From Vaginella massiliensis (GTDB lineage Bacteria; Bacteroidota; Bacteroidia; Flavobacteriales; Weeksellaceae), in the NCBI RefSeq assembly GCF_900089075.1, contig NZ_LT593746.1, positions 245,571 to 309,570 on the forward strand: a stretch of DNA of 64,000 nt, read 5' to 3'. Both the position numbers and the translations under genes were made by a program. A model generated the notes under the pieces. It saw nothing but the letters and a program-made list of their open reading frames with translations. It searched no databases and had not been told where the DNA came from. Every line of letters begins with the position of its first letter. Position 1 is the stretch's first letter. Below, piece by piece: positions 8,700 to 17,666 of the stretch.

Positions 8700-9541
8700 T
8701 GAAGACGAAAGATAAAAACAACACAGCCGACATGTCGTTTTTGGCACATGTAGGCGAACTCAGAGGACATTTGGTACGATCTGCAATTGCCATCCTCATC
8801 GCAGCCATTTTAGTGGCATTTTTTTGGCGATTTTTGGTAGATCACGTCATCATGGCGCCCTTAAAATCGGATTTTGCTACCTTTAAATTTTTCAACTTCT
8901 TGGGTAATTTATCGGGAATCGGCGATTTGTACACCGAAGAATTTGACATCTCAAAAGATCTGACCAACTTAGACCCATCGGGGCAAATCACCTCGCAGAT
9001 CATGGCAATTTTGGTGAGCGGACTCATCATTGCAATACCTTATATTATCTACGAAATTTGGAAATTCGTTAAACCTGGACTCAACGAAAACGAACGCAAA
9101 AATGCTTCGGGAACTGTGCTAGCCATCACTTTTTTCTTTTTAGCCGGCGTTTTATTTAGCTATTATATGTTATTGCCATTATCTACCCAATTTCTATTCA
9201 CCTACGACCCTTTTGGCGTTGGAAACACTTGGACTTTACCCAAATACATCAACCTTTTTGTGCAAACATTACTGTCGATGGGCGTTATTTTTCTGATGCC
9301 AGTTTTTGTTTATTTTTTCACTTCGATTGGTTTGCTCACACCACTTTTTTTACGCACCTACCGCAAACACGCATTTGTGGTCATTTTGGTTGCTGCAGCA
9401 GCACTTACACCCAACGATATCCTGAGCATGTTTGTCGCCACCATTCCGCTCACACTCTTGTACGAATTGAGCGTAATCGTATCGAATAGAGTATATAACA
9501 GACAATTATCTGCCGAGGAAAAAGGCTTAACAAAGAAATAA
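8696..9541 (+). CDS. tatC: Sec-independent protein translocase TatC
   Basis: Integral inner-membrane receptor of the twin-arginine translocation system. The 281 residues carry the N-terminal signature FLAHVGELRGHLVRS (about 15-29) and about six hydrophobic segments, with KFVKPGLNENERK and LLTPLFLRTYRKHAFVVILVAAAALTP-type landmarks in the expected places (given here only as residues about 120-132 and 214-240). As in many Bacteroidota, the first periplasmic loop is long. No tatA is adjacent. It overlaps kdsD by four bases, so it is coupled to Kdo synthesis genes rather than to other tat genes. Confidence 0.93.
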   Translation: MMKTKDKNNTADMSFLAHVGELRGHLVRSAIAILIAAILVAFFWRFLVDHVIMAPLKSDFATFKFFNFLGNLSGIGDLYTEEFDISKDLTNLDPSGQITSQIMAILVSGLIIAIPYIIYEIWKFVKPGLNENERKNASGTVLAITFFFLAGVLFSYYMLLPLSTQFLFTYDPFGVGNTWTLPKYINLFVQTLLSMGVIFLMPVFVYFFTSIGLLTPLFLRTYRKHAFVVILVAAAALTPNDILSMFVATIPLTLLYELSVIVSNRVYNRQLSAEEKGLTKK

Positions 9542-9542
9542 A

Positions 9543-9564
9543 TTTATTATGCTTGCATAATAAA
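9543..9564 (+). terminator. palindrome after tatC, probable terminator
   Basis: TTTATTATGC and GCATAATAAA form a perfect 10-bp stem with a two-base loop, directly after the tatC stop and before a T-rich stretch. It could equally be an operator for the following etfB gene, 57 bases downstream. Confidence 0.5.
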
Positions 9565-9620
9565 ATCTTTTTTGTATTTTAGCGAAAGAAATAATATAAA
9601 ACATATTAAAAATCATTAGA

Positions 9621-10367
9621 ATGAAGATATTAGTTTGTATAAGTAGTGTACCAGATACTACAGCAAAAATCAACTTTACTTCGGACGGAAAAGAATTCGA
9701 TAAAAACGGAGTACAATTTGTGATCAACCCACACGATGAATTCAGTTTGACACGCGCTGTTGAATTACAAGAAACACAAGGCGCTACGGTTACAATTCTC
9801 ACCGTAGGAGATGCAAGCGTAGAACCTGTAATGCGCAAAGCGTTGGCTATTGGTGCCAACGACGGTATTCGTGTAGACGCCGATGCACGTGACGATTTCT
9901 TTGTTGCTACACAAATTGCAAAAGCAGCCAAAGAAGGAGGATACGATTTTATCTTAACCGGTAAAGAATCAATCGATTACAACGGTGGTGCAGTACCAGG
10001 ATTGGTGGCAGGACTTTTGGATTATGCCTTTGTAAACGGTGCTATCGGAATCGATTTGGAGGGAAATACAGCAAAAGTAACCCGTGAAATCGATGGTGGA
10101 AAAGAAAAATCTACCGTTGCTCTACCTGCGGTAATCGCTGGGCAAAAAGGTTTGGTAGACGAAGCAAGCCTTAGAATTCCAAACATGCGCGGAATCATGC
10201 AAGCGCGTACAAAGCAAATCAACGTAGTTGCAGCAGAAGAAACGACTTCTAAAATTACGGTTGTAGGTTATCAAAAACCTGCATCGCGTGGTAATGTAAC
10301 CTTGGTCGATAAAGACAACGTTGCAGAATTGGTAAGATTGTTACACGAAGAAGCGAAAGCAATCTAA
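9621..10367 (+). CDS. etfB: electron transfer flavoprotein subunit beta
   Basis: Small subunit of ETF, which passes electrons from acyl-CoA and related dehydrogenases to the respiratory chain. The 248 residues start MKILVCISSVPDTTAKI and include the AMP-binding region with LTGKESIDYNGGAVPG (about 113-128) and a C-terminal arm for contacts with dehydrogenases (LRIPNMRGIMQARTKQI, about 182-198). It is followed by etfA after 26 bases, the usual operon order. Confidence 0.95.
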   Translation: MKILVCISSVPDTTAKINFTSDGKEFDKNGVQFVINPHDEFSLTRAVELQETQGATVTILTVGDASVEPVMRKALAIGANDGIRVDADARDDFFVATQIAKAAKEGGYDFILTGKESIDYNGGAVPGLVAGLLDYAFVNGAIGIDLEGNTAKVTREIDGGKEKSTVALPAVIAGQKGLVDEASLRIPNMRGIMQARTKQINVVAAEETTSKITVVGYQKPASRGNVTLVDKDNVAELVRLLHEEAKAI

Positions 10368-10393
10368 TTATTCACCCTAAAAAAATTAGAACA

Positions 10394-11356
10394 ATGGCAA
10401 TATTTGTATTTGCAGAAACCCATAACGGACACTATAAAAAAGCAGCTTTAGAAGCTGTTTCATACGGAAAAGCTATCGCTGATTTGGCTGGCGATACCGT
10501 AACGGCAATCGCTTTCAACCCAACAGAAAATTCAGAAAACTTATACCAACATGGTGCATCGAAAGTAGTTAAAGTAGACAACGCAGCACTGAAAAACTTT
10601 GACGCTTCTCTATATGCTAAAGCAATTGCAGAAGTTGTAAATGGTGCAGAAACCGTTGTTTTACCATCGACCAACGATTCATCATCAATAGCCCCTCTTT
10701 TGTCTTTGAAATTGAATGCTGCTTTGGTAACCAATGTAGAAAAAGCACCATCGTCGTTAGCGCCATTCACGGTAGACCGCAAAGCCTTTTCTGGTAAAGG
10801 TATCGAGACTGTATCCATAGAAGGAGCAAAAGTAATCACCGTATTACAAAATGCATTTGGTGTAAAAGAAAATGCAGTAAGCGGTACCGAAGAAAGCGTT
10901 TCGGTAGCTGTATCAGAGGCAGACGCAAAAGTAAAAGTAGAAGCCATAGAAGAAGCATCTACTGGTAAACTCGACTTGAAAGAAGCAGAAATCGTAGTCT
11001 CTGCAGGTCGCGGTTTGAAAGGTCCAGAAAACTGGGGTATGATAGAAGAGTTGGCCGATGTTTTAGGTGCAGCAACAGCCTCATCGAAACCTGTAGCCGA
11101 TATCGGATGGAGACCTCACGCAGAACACGTAGGACAAACAGGAAAAGCCATCGCGCCAAACTTGTACATCGCAGTTGGAATCTCGGGTGCCATTCAGCAT
11201 TTAGCGGGTGTAAATGGTTCCAAAACAATTGTTGTAATCAACAATGATCCAGAAGCGCCTTTCTTCAAAGCAGCAGACTATGGTATTGTTGGTGACGCTT
11301 TCGAAGTGGTTCCGAAACTAACCGAAGAAATCAAAAAACTGAAAGGTTTAGCATAA
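10394..11356 (+). CDS. etfA: electron transfer flavoprotein subunit alpha
   Basis: Large, FAD-binding subunit of ETF. The 320 residues have a variable N-terminal domain (1-190) and the conserved C-terminal FAD domain: VSAGRGLKGPENWGMIEEL (about 201-219), SKPVADIGWRPHAEHVGQTGK (given as residues about 231-251), LYIAVGISGAIQH and INNDPEAPFFKAADYGIVGD. The length is normal. The gene ends before a strong hairpin terminator, closing an etfBA operon. Confidence 0.95.
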   Translation: MAIFVFAETHNGHYKKAALEAVSYGKAIADLAGDTVTAIAFNPTENSENLYQHGASKVVKVDNAALKNFDASLYAKAIAEVVNGAETVVLPSTNDSSSIAPLLSLKLNAALVTNVEKAPSSLAPFTVDRKAFSGKGIETVSIEGAKVITVLQNAFGVKENAVSGTEESVSVAVSEADAKVKVEAIEEASTGKLDLKEAEIVVSAGRGLKGPENWGMIEELADVLGAATASSKPVADIGWRPHAEHVGQTGKAIAPNLYIAVGISGAIQHLAGVNGSKTIVVINNDPEAPFFKAADYGIVGDAFEVVPKLTEEIKKLKGLA

Positions 11357-11379
11357 TAATTTAATTTTAAAAGTGTTAC

Positions 11380-11417
11380 AATCCGAATTACCTCGATGAT
11401 TCGGATTTTTTTATTTT
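11380..11417 (+). terminator. rho-independent terminator after etfA
   Basis: AATCCGAAT and ATTCGGATT form a 9-bp stem, followed by a long T-run. Confidence 0.85.
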
Positions 11418-11455
11418 TTTTAAATTTCATAAGATTTTGATAATTTTACCATCTA

Positions 11456-12070
11456 ATGAATCATGTAATAAAATTAATCATCAAAGGCATTTCTTACAGC
11501 CAGACACAGACTGGTGCCTACGCCTTGATTTTGGAAGAAGAAGTTGGTGGCCGCAAATTACCCATTATTATCGGGAGTTTCGAAGCTCAATCTATTGCTT
11601 TGGCTTTAGAGAAAGATATCACGCCGCCACGTCCGCTCACCCACGATTTATTTCTTTCGCTCGGAAAAGAATTTCAGTTCAATGTAAAAGCGGTATACAT
11701 CTACAAACTAGAAGATGGCGTTTTCTATTCTAACATTGTTTTTGTAGACGACAAAGGACAGGTTGCCGAGATAGATTCTAGAACCTCGGATGCTATCGCT
11801 TTGGCAATTCGATTCTCTGCACCAATCTATGCGTATACAGAAGTGGTAGAAAAAGCTGGCATTCACTTAGAAGAAATACGAGAAGAGGAAGAAAGCATCA
11901 ACCAAGCCATACAGCAAATAGAAGACGAAATCAGTACGATTACAGCAGATATAGACTATTCGGAATGGACCGATAGCGAATTGGAAGAGGCTATGAAAAA
12001 AGCTGTAATGGAAGAAGATTACGAGATGGCGGCACGCTATCGAGACGAATTAGACAAAAGGACAAATTAA
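11456..12070 (+). CDS. bifunctional nuclease family protein (DUF151) with UVR motif
   Basis: A 204-residue protein of the DUF151 (bfn) family. The core (about 1-135) has GRKLPIIIGSFEAQSIALAL, RPLTHDL and IDSRTSDAIALAIRFSAPIY, which are the family hallmarks. At the C-terminus an UvrB/UvrC-type motif follows (about 170-204: ELEEAMKKAVMEEDYEMAARYRD). This DUF151-UVR order is known in Bacteroidota and other phyla. A nuclease role is inferred from plant and mycobacterial relatives; the true function here is not known. It is 15 bases before the permease gene. Confidence 0.85.
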   Translation: MNHVIKLIIKGISYSQTQTGAYALILEEEVGGRKLPIIIGSFEAQSIALALEKDITPPRPLTHDLFLSLGKEFQFNVKAVYIYKLEDGVFYSNIVFVDDKGQVAEIDSRTSDAIALAIRFSAPIYAYTEVVEKAGIHLEEIREEEESINQAIQQIEDEISTITADIDYSEWTDSELEEAMKKAVMEEDYEMAARYRDELDKRTN

Positions 12071-12085
12071 ATCTTACTCAGCACT

Positions 12086-13420
12086 ATGTCTATAAAATTA
12101 CGACTTACCGTCATGAACTTTTTAGAGTTCGCTGTTTGGGGAGCTTACCTTACCTCGATGGGAAATTATTTGGGTTCTATAGGGTTGGGCCCAAAAATTG
12201 GGCTATTCTATGCCATGCAAGGGATTGTTTCGATTTTTATGCCTGCAATTATGGGTATTGTTGCCGATCGATGGATTCCGGTCCAGCGCTTGTTGGGACT
12301 CAATCATCTGATTGCTGCCATCTTTATCATCGCAACCGGATATTATGGCTATACGGCGGGCGCAAATGTTGATTTTGCAAGCATGTTTACACTCTATTCT
12401 TTAAGCGTCGCATTTTTCATGCCGACCATTGCCTTGTCCAATTCTACGGCTTACAACATCTTGAAACAGAACAACCTCAATCCGATCAAAGCATTTCCTC
12501 CTATCCGAACCTTTGGTACGGTAGGTTTTATCTGTGCGATGTTGTTTGTAAATTTCTCTGGATTGGAAAATGGATCTTTTGGTTTTAATTTTTCTCATAA
12601 TTCTGGTTTCGAAAGTTTCCAATCGAGTTACTATCAATTTTATGTGTCGGGCATTTTAGGAATAATTTTATTCTTGTATAGTTTTACCCTTCCGAATTGT
12701 CCGATCAGTAAAACTTCGGAGAAACAGAGCATTTCTGAAGCTTTTGGTCTGAAAGCTTTTTCACTTTTCAAAGATCGAAAAATGGCTATCTTTTTTATCT
12801 TTTCGATGTTGCTTGGGGTATCATTACAAATAACCAATGGCTATGCCAATCCTTTTATCACCTCCTTCAAGAACATACCAGAATACGCCAATACGTGGGG
12901 AGCAAATAACGCCAATGCCTTGATCTCGTTGTCACAAGTTTCTGAAACCTTGTGTATTTTATTGATTCCTTTCTTTTTAAGAAAATTCGGAATCAAAATT
13001 GTGATGCTCATGGCCATGATTGGTTGGGTATTGCGATTCGGGTTGTTTGGTATGGGTGACCCAGGGTCTGGCGTTTGGATGTTTGTATTGTCGATGATAG
13101 TGTATGGTATTGCCTTCGACTTCTTCAATGTTTCGGGTTCTTTATTTGTCGACAGTGAAACCGATCAGAAAATTCGATCTTCTGCTCAAGGCGTTTTCAT
13201 GATGATGACCAACGGTTTCGGGGCTACAATCGGGATGTTGGTTGCCCAAGGCATTGTAAATCATTATGTATTTGCGCACGAAGATTTGGGCATGCAACTA
13301 GAAGGCTGGCGTACATCTTGGTACATTTTTGCTGCTTATGCGTTGGTAGTTACCGTTTTGTTTGCTATCATCTTCAAACATAAGCACAAGCCAGAAGAAT
13401 TAGAAAGTATTTCGCATTAA
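12086..13420 (+). CDS. nucleoside permease, NupG/XapB-type MFS transporter
   Basis: A 444-residue integral membrane protein with about 12 hydrophobic helices. The N-terminus LRLTVMNFLEFAVWGAYLTSMG and the loop GIVADRWIPVQRLLGLNHL match the nucleoside:proton symporter branch of the major facilitator superfamily. It probably imports nucleosides across the inner membrane. The central loop (about 200-225) is charged and cytoplasmic. It follows the DUF151 gene closely and ends at a bidirectional terminator shared with folA. Confidence 0.85.
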   Translation: MSIKLRLTVMNFLEFAVWGAYLTSMGNYLGSIGLGPKIGLFYAMQGIVSIFMPAIMGIVADRWIPVQRLLGLNHLIAAIFIIATGYYGYTAGANVDFASMFTLYSLSVAFFMPTIALSNSTAYNILKQNNLNPIKAFPPIRTFGTVGFICAMLFVNFSGLENGSFGFNFSHNSGFESFQSSYYQFYVSGILGIILFLYSFTLPNCPISKTSEKQSISEAFGLKAFSLFKDRKMAIFFIFSMLLGVSLQITNGYANPFITSFKNIPEYANTWGANNANALISLSQVSETLCILLIPFFLRKFGIKIVMLMAMIGWVLRFGLFGMGDPGSGVWMFVLSMIVYGIAFDFFNVSGSLFVDSETDQKIRSSAQGVFMMMTNGFGATIGMLVAQGIVNHYVFAHEDLGMQLEGWRTSWYIFAAYALVVTVLFAIIFKHKHKPEELESISH

Positions 13421-13425
13421 AAGAC

Positions 13426-13457
13426 AAAAAAGGCTCCAGATTTTGGAACCTTTTTTT
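13426..13457. terminator. bidirectional terminator between permease and folA
   Basis: AAAAAAGG-TCC pairs with GGA-CCTTTTTT around a short loop. The A and T flanks allow it to serve both convergent genes. Confidence 0.75.
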
Positions 13458-13941
13458 AGCTTCTTTGGTAGGTTATAATATCGAAACTGTATTGATGCTT
13501 TTCATCCTTATCATGATGGGCTCTGCTTATTTCTTCCCAATTATTTTCATCCAACTCTGGAAAAAAAGTGTCGCCGTCGAACTCATGATGTATCTCGGTC
13601 AAATAAATTTTATCTGCCATATCGATTACCTGCCGATACAATTCGCCTCCACCAATTACAAACACCTCATCGTCTAACGCAAGGGCTTTTTCTAAGGCAG
13701 CCTTCAACGAAAACGCTACCACTATTCCATCTGCACAAAACTGCTGATCACGTGTAACGACTATATTGATACGATTTGGCAGAGGTCTTCCAATCGATTC
13801 ATAGGTCTTTCTACCCATGATAATGGGATGCCCCGTGGTGATATTTTTGAAATGCTTGAAATCGTCTGGCAAATGCCACAACAATTGGTTGTTTTTACCA
13901 ATTACATGATTACTGGAGACCGCTACTACAATGCTTATCAT
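13456..13941 (-). CDS. folA: dihydrofolate reductase
   Basis: Reduces dihydrofolate to tetrahydrofolate with NADPH. The 161 residues start with MISIVVAVSSNHVIGKNNQLLWHLPDD-type features (residues 1-27, with the catalytic acid Asp27), then HPIIMGRKTYESIGRPLPNR (about 38-57), and VFVIGGGELYRQ (about 94-105). The length is typical. It lies 10 bases downstream of a lipoprotein gene on the same strand, so the two may share a transcript. Confidence 0.96.
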   Translation of the reverse strand: MISIVVAVSSNHVIGKNNQLLWHLPDDFKHFKNITTGHPIIMGRKTYESIGRPLPNRINIVVTRDQQFCADGIVVAFSLKAALEKALALDDEVFVIGGGELYRQVIDMADKIYLTEIHHEFDGDTFFPELDENNWEEISRAHHDKDEKHQYSFDIITYQRS

Positions 13942-13951
13942 TACAACTCAA

Positions 13952-14398
13952 TTATTTTTTGATCAGGATATAATTTACCTTTCCGTCTGATTTTTTCGGT
14001 TGGAATTTTTCATCAAGTTCTATCAACTGATTTCCCTCTATACGAAAAGTATTGGGACCCACCGCCACATTGTCCAACATCAACGTCCTGCCATCGTCTT
14101 GTATGGTATAAATACCTGTTGTAAACAATTCTTCTTTGGTCTTGTCGTCTATGGTTTTGTATACATAAGTATTATCCGGATTGAGGGTAATGCTATACGT
14201 CAACGGATCTTGATGATCGAACTTCCCATGAAAATCTTCTTGTTGTTCTACCACCACTGCTTCTGTTGTGGCAGAATCTATTTGGATGGAATCTGCTGGC
14301 GTAGGCAGGTCTACCTCTTGTATGCTGGACTCTTGCTTGCCACAAGACCAAAAGTTAATACCAAGTAAAACGATAAGTGCTAATGTGTTTTTTTTCAT
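13952..14398 (-). CDS. NlpE-like lipoprotein
   Basis: A 148-residue predicted lipoprotein. The signal peptide ends in a lipobox-like NFWSC (Cys about residue 19), so it is probably anchored in a membrane. After a low-complexity linker, the C-terminal 95 residues (DFHGKFDHQDPLTYSITLNPDNTYVYKT region, about 54-85) resemble the NlpE N-terminal domain. The CXXC motif of Escherichia coli NlpE, used in copper and surface sensing, is absent; the only cysteine is the lipid one. A role in copper response should therefore not be assumed. Confidence 0.7.
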   Translation of the reverse strand: MKKNTLALIVLLGINFWSCGKQESSIQEVDLPTPADSIQIDSATTEAVVVEQQEDFHGKFDHQDPLTYSITLNPDNTYVYKTIDDKTKEELFTTGIYTIQDDGRTLMLDNVAVGPNTFRIEGNQLIELDEKFQPKKSDGKVNYILIKK

Positions 14399-14452
14399 GA
14401 TTCAGATTACTGCTTTTTATGCTACTTTGGCATAAAGATAATGAAAAGCCAT

Positions 14453-14482
14453 AAAAAAATCCCTTTTTTCGACAAAAGGGAT
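14453..14482 (-). terminator. rho-independent terminator after ndk
   Basis: ATCCCTTTT and AAAAGGGAT form a hairpin, and the minus-strand continuation is a T7 run. Confidence 0.8.
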
Positions 14483-14519
14483 CAAAGTATTTTGTGTCTA
14501 ATGAGCCGAAAGGCATGCA

Positions 14520-14939
14520 TTAGAAAATTTCTCTTGCTGCAAAATGGAAAGCGGCTTCGATAGCTGCATTCTCATCACTATCCGACCCGTGTACTGCATT
14601 GGCATCAATCGATTCGGCATATTTATTACGGATTGTTCCTTCTGCTGCTTCTTTCGGATTGGTAGCACCGATCAGGGTACGGAAATCTTCAACCGCATTG
14701 TCTTTTTCTAAAACCGCTGCTACAATTGGTCCCGAAGTCATAAATGCAACCAACTCACCAAAGAAAGGTCGCTCTTTGTGAATCGCATAAAAAGCTTCTG
14801 CATCTTGCTTTGCCAATTGTGTCATCTTTGCTGCTTTTATTTTGAATCCAGCATCTGTAATGTCTTTCAAGATATCACCAATATGACCTTTTGCTACAGC
14901 ATCGGGTTTGATCATTGTAAATGTAATGTTATTTGCCAT
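14520..14939 (-). CDS. ndk: nucleoside diphosphate kinase
   Basis: Transfers phosphate between nucleoside di- and triphosphates through a phosphohistidine. The 139 residues contain [16 protein letters not shown] (8-23), [21 protein letters not shown] (around 51-71), and the active-site NAVHGSDS with His117. The length is normal. A Bacteroidota-type promoter lies at 14971-15000. Confidence 0.97.
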   Translation of the reverse strand: MANNITFTMIKPDAVAKGHIGDILKDITDAGFKIKAAKMTQLAKQDAEAFYAIHKERPFFGELVAFMTSGPIVAAVLEKDNAVEDFRTLIGATNPKEAAEGTIRNKYAESIDANAVHGSDSDENAAIEAAFHFAAREIF

Positions 14940-14970
14940 GATAATTATTTTCTTGTTGTTTTTGGGAATG

Positions 14971-15000
14971 CAAAATTAGAGATAAAAGATTAGAATACAA
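14971..15000 (-). promoter_or_regulatory. promoter of ndk (TTG-N19-TAATTTTG)
   Basis: On the minus strand TAATTTTG (14971-14978) matches the -7 consensus TAnnTTTG, and TTG (14998-15000) lies 19 bases upstream at the -33 position. The predicted start leaves a short leader before the ndk ATG at 14939. Confidence 0.6.
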
Positions 15001-15005
15001 CAAAA

Positions 15006-15030
15006 AATATCGCTCAAATTGAGCGATATT
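15006..15030 (-). terminator. terminator after the 804-aa receptor gene
   Basis: AATATCGCTCAA and TTGAGCGATATT form a perfect 12-bp palindrome around one base, followed on the minus strand by T6. It overlaps the ndk promoter region by position. Confidence 0.75.
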
Positions 15031-15064
15031 AACATTATTAAAGATATATTAATAAAAGGAGAAA

Positions 15065-17479
15065 TTATTGTAAGCTGATTCCACCACCTGATTGGGTCTG
15101 ATTTTGTTGAACTTCTCTACGGGTTCTCACCTTTCCTCCAAAATTGTATTGGAAGCCTAAGTAGTATGTTCTCGATTCCCATTGGAAAAATCCAGTTGCA
15201 TCGTACGGTCTTACCATATCGAAGCTCGCTTTCATGGTTTTGAATAAGTCGTTCATGCGAGCATTCACGCTAGCTTTTCCATCCATAAATGTATACCGAA
15301 CTCCCAAATCCATACGCCACATTTCTTTCATTTTACCTTGAAAATTCTCGAACGGCCCTTGATAGAACGCAAAATTCTGAATACTGAAATTTGGTGAAAC
15401 GGTGAACGTATTGCTCATGCGTCCTGTGAAACGATTGGTTCGCATTTCTTCGTTTTGCAGGGTTTGCATATTGGTATTGAAGAAGTTCATCGAGGTCCAA
15501 TCGCCGGCCAAAAACATCGAGAACCATTTTGCCCAACGGTAATTGAAGCTCACCTCCAAGCCATATTCATCGGTCTTATCGTAGTTTTCCGAAGTCTGGA
15601 TTATCTGTCCAGGTACGTCTGGGTTTTCTTGCGAACTGAACATGATATTGTCTGTGGTATGACGGTAAAAAGCGTTGAAGTTGAGACCGCCTTTTGCCAA
15701 TTGTTGTTGTAGTCCAAATTCGTAAGCGTCTGTGTATTCTGGTAATAAATTCGGATTTCCTTGATTCGACATCATTGGCGAAGACCATTTCGGCACAGGC
15801 GTCAATTGATAAATTCCCGGCCTTGTGATACGACGACTATAATTCAACATCAATTGGGTTTTGGGCGTCATGTCGTAAGTAACATAAGCCGAAGGGAAGA
15901 AATCTAAATAATCTCGTTTGTAGGTACCAGCATCATCTGGCGTTATGGTATAATTTACGTCATCTTCGGTTTGCTCGGCACGCACCCCAACTTGAAAACC
16001 AAATTTATCGAATTTTTGCTTATAATTCACATATGCCGAATAGAAGTTGCGGGTAAAATCGAAGCTCGCACCTTGGTAAATCGGATTTCCGTTGGTGTCG
16101 ACCATTACATTTCCATTCGCATCGTAGATGATTTTGTTCGAATCGAATACATTGTCTTTTTGTTCTTGTCTAAATTGAATTCCAGCCTCAATTTTTCCTC
16201 CATCGATGATTTGATTTACATAATCCAAATTCACTCGCGTATTGGAGGTTTCATCGAAACGATTTTCAAAATAACTATTCAAAACCGGATACTCGTCGGT
16301 CATCAATCGTTTGTCGGGTGTATCGGCTTTAGAATAGAAAGCATCGAGTGTCAGGCTGTGATCGTCTTTGTTGAAGTCACGCTTGAAATTCAAACTATAA
16401 TCTTGCGCATCGAAATCAGAATTGATTTTCGAGGTGTTGATATATTTATTTCCCGCTCTCAGAATGTCGTAATCAAAACTACCGCTCCAATTGTTGTTGT
16501 ATTGATTGGTATAAATGGTGAGCGCCGTTTTGTCGTTAATAAACCAGTCGAAACCTAATTTATAGCTGATGGTTTTCGCCTTGTTTTTGATTTCGAAATC
16601 CTGAACTTCGTTTCTAGTATAATTCACCATTTCACCATGATGAATAGTTGGTCGATGATTGTAATTGTAATTTCCAAATAAGTTGAAATCGCCAACATTG
16701 ATATTGGCATTCACCGAATTGGTATAACGCAATTTTCGCCCATACTCTACGCCAGTATTCAATCCTACATTATAGCCTTTGTTGCGCTGTTTGATCAAGA
16801 TAATATTGATGATACCCGATTTTCCATCTGCCTCATATTTTGCCGAAGGATTGGTAATAATCTCTACTCGTTGAATTTGGTTGGATGGAATTTGTTTCAA
16901 TAATTGATCTGCCGACAACGAAGACGGTTTGCCATCTACATAAACCCGAACATTCTCGTTACCACGCAAAGACACTGCGCCCGTTTGTTGATCTACATTC
17001 ACCGAAGGAATATTATTCAAAATTGCAGCAGCATCTGTCCCAGCACTTACCAAATCGTTTCCGACTTCTACCACGCGCTTGTCTAGATCTGTGCGATAGG
17101 TTGAAACTTGCGCACGTATGAAGGCTCCCTTCAATTCGATGGCCGGTGAATTCTCCGTTTTTAGGCGAATTTCACCCATGTTCAGCTGTCCGTCTTTCAC
17201 CTCTACCAACTGCTCATAAGGTTGATACCCAAACTCGATGATTTGGATTTTGTAGGTTCCGTCTGCCACATCTTCTACCACAAAATACCCTTGTTCGTCA
17301 GAATTTACTTCTGCAACAAATTCATTGGTCGTCGGATGAAACAATACAACATTTACAAGTGCAAGATTTTCGTTTTGTTCATTCAAAACTCTACCAGAAA
17401 TCTTAGCTGTTTCTTGGGCAAAGGTTGAATACGATAATAAACTAAACAAAACAACTAGCGATAACTTTCTGATTTTCAT
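15065..17479 (-). CDS. TonB-dependent-receptor-like outer membrane barrel protein
   Basis: An 804-residue outer-membrane protein. Residues 1-21 are a signal peptide ending AQ; 25-105 form a carboxypeptidase-regulatory-like beta-sandwich (ISGRVLNEQNENLALVNVVL); 110-225 form a plug-like domain (DAAAILNNIPSVNVDQQTGAVSLRGNENVRVYVDGKPSS-type, with the RVYVDGKPSSL landmark); the rest is a beta-barrel of the OMP_b-brl_3 type. The C-terminus is a Gln-rich tail rather than a terminal aromatic strand. The substrate is unknown. It stands alone on the minus strand between its own terminator and the divergent DUF2520 operon. Confidence 0.85.
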   Translation of the reverse strand: MKIRKLSLVVLFSLLSYSTFAQETAKISGRVLNEQNENLALVNVVLFHPTTNEFVAEVNSDEQGYFVVEDVADGTYKIQIIEFGYQPYEQLVEVKDGQLNMGEIRLKTENSPAIELKGAFIRAQVSTYRTDLDKRVVEVGNDLVSAGTDAAAILNNIPSVNVDQQTGAVSLRGNENVRVYVDGKPSSLSADQLLKQIPSNQIQRVEIITNPSAKYEADGKSGIINIILIKQRNKGYNVGLNTGVEYGRKLRYTNSVNANINVGDFNLFGNYNYNHRPTIHHGEMVNYTRNEVQDFEIKNKAKTISYKLGFDWFINDKTALTIYTNQYNNNWSGSFDYDILRAGNKYINTSKINSDFDAQDYSLNFKRDFNKDDHSLTLDAFYSKADTPDKRLMTDEYPVLNSYFENRFDETSNTRVNLDYVNQIIDGGKIEAGIQFRQEQKDNVFDSNKIIYDANGNVMVDTNGNPIYQGASFDFTRNFYSAYVNYKQKFDKFGFQVGVRAEQTEDDVNYTITPDDAGTYKRDYLDFFPSAYVTYDMTPKTQLMLNYSRRITRPGIYQLTPVPKWSSPMMSNQGNPNLLPEYTDAYEFGLQQQLAKGGLNFNAFYRHTTDNIMFSSQENPDVPGQIIQTSENYDKTDEYGLEVSFNYRWAKWFSMFLAGDWTSMNFFNTNMQTLQNEEMRTNRFTGRMSNTFTVSPNFSIQNFAFYQGPFENFQGKMKEMWRMDLGVRYTFMDGKASVNARMNDLFKTMKASFDMVRPYDATGFFQWESRTYYLGFQYNFGGKVRTRREVQQNQTQSGGGISLQ

Positions 17480-17635
17480 GTGTCTAAAATATATAATACC
17501 TTGTTATACAATATATAAACCCAAAGGATTTCATTGCGTTTTATCTATTAGACGCCAATTTTTATCATTTGTTACACGAATCGATTAAAAAATTTTCATA
17601 GTATTTTCTTTACAATAAAAGTCGAACAAGTTTCT

Positions 17636-17643
17636 TATTTTTG
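17636..17643 (+). promoter_or_regulatory. putative -7 element TATTTTTG of the DUF2520-kdsC operon
   Basis: TATTTTTG fits TAnnTTTG and ends 23 bases before the TTG start at 17667. No good -33 TTG was found at the usual spacing. Confidence 0.4.
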
Positions 17644-17666
17644 CTTAATCTTAAAATCTATGTATT

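Noticed and set aside
13952..14398. Naming the NlpE-like lipoprotein as a copper sensor
   Set aside because: The CXXC motif is missing, so only the fold resemblance is supported.
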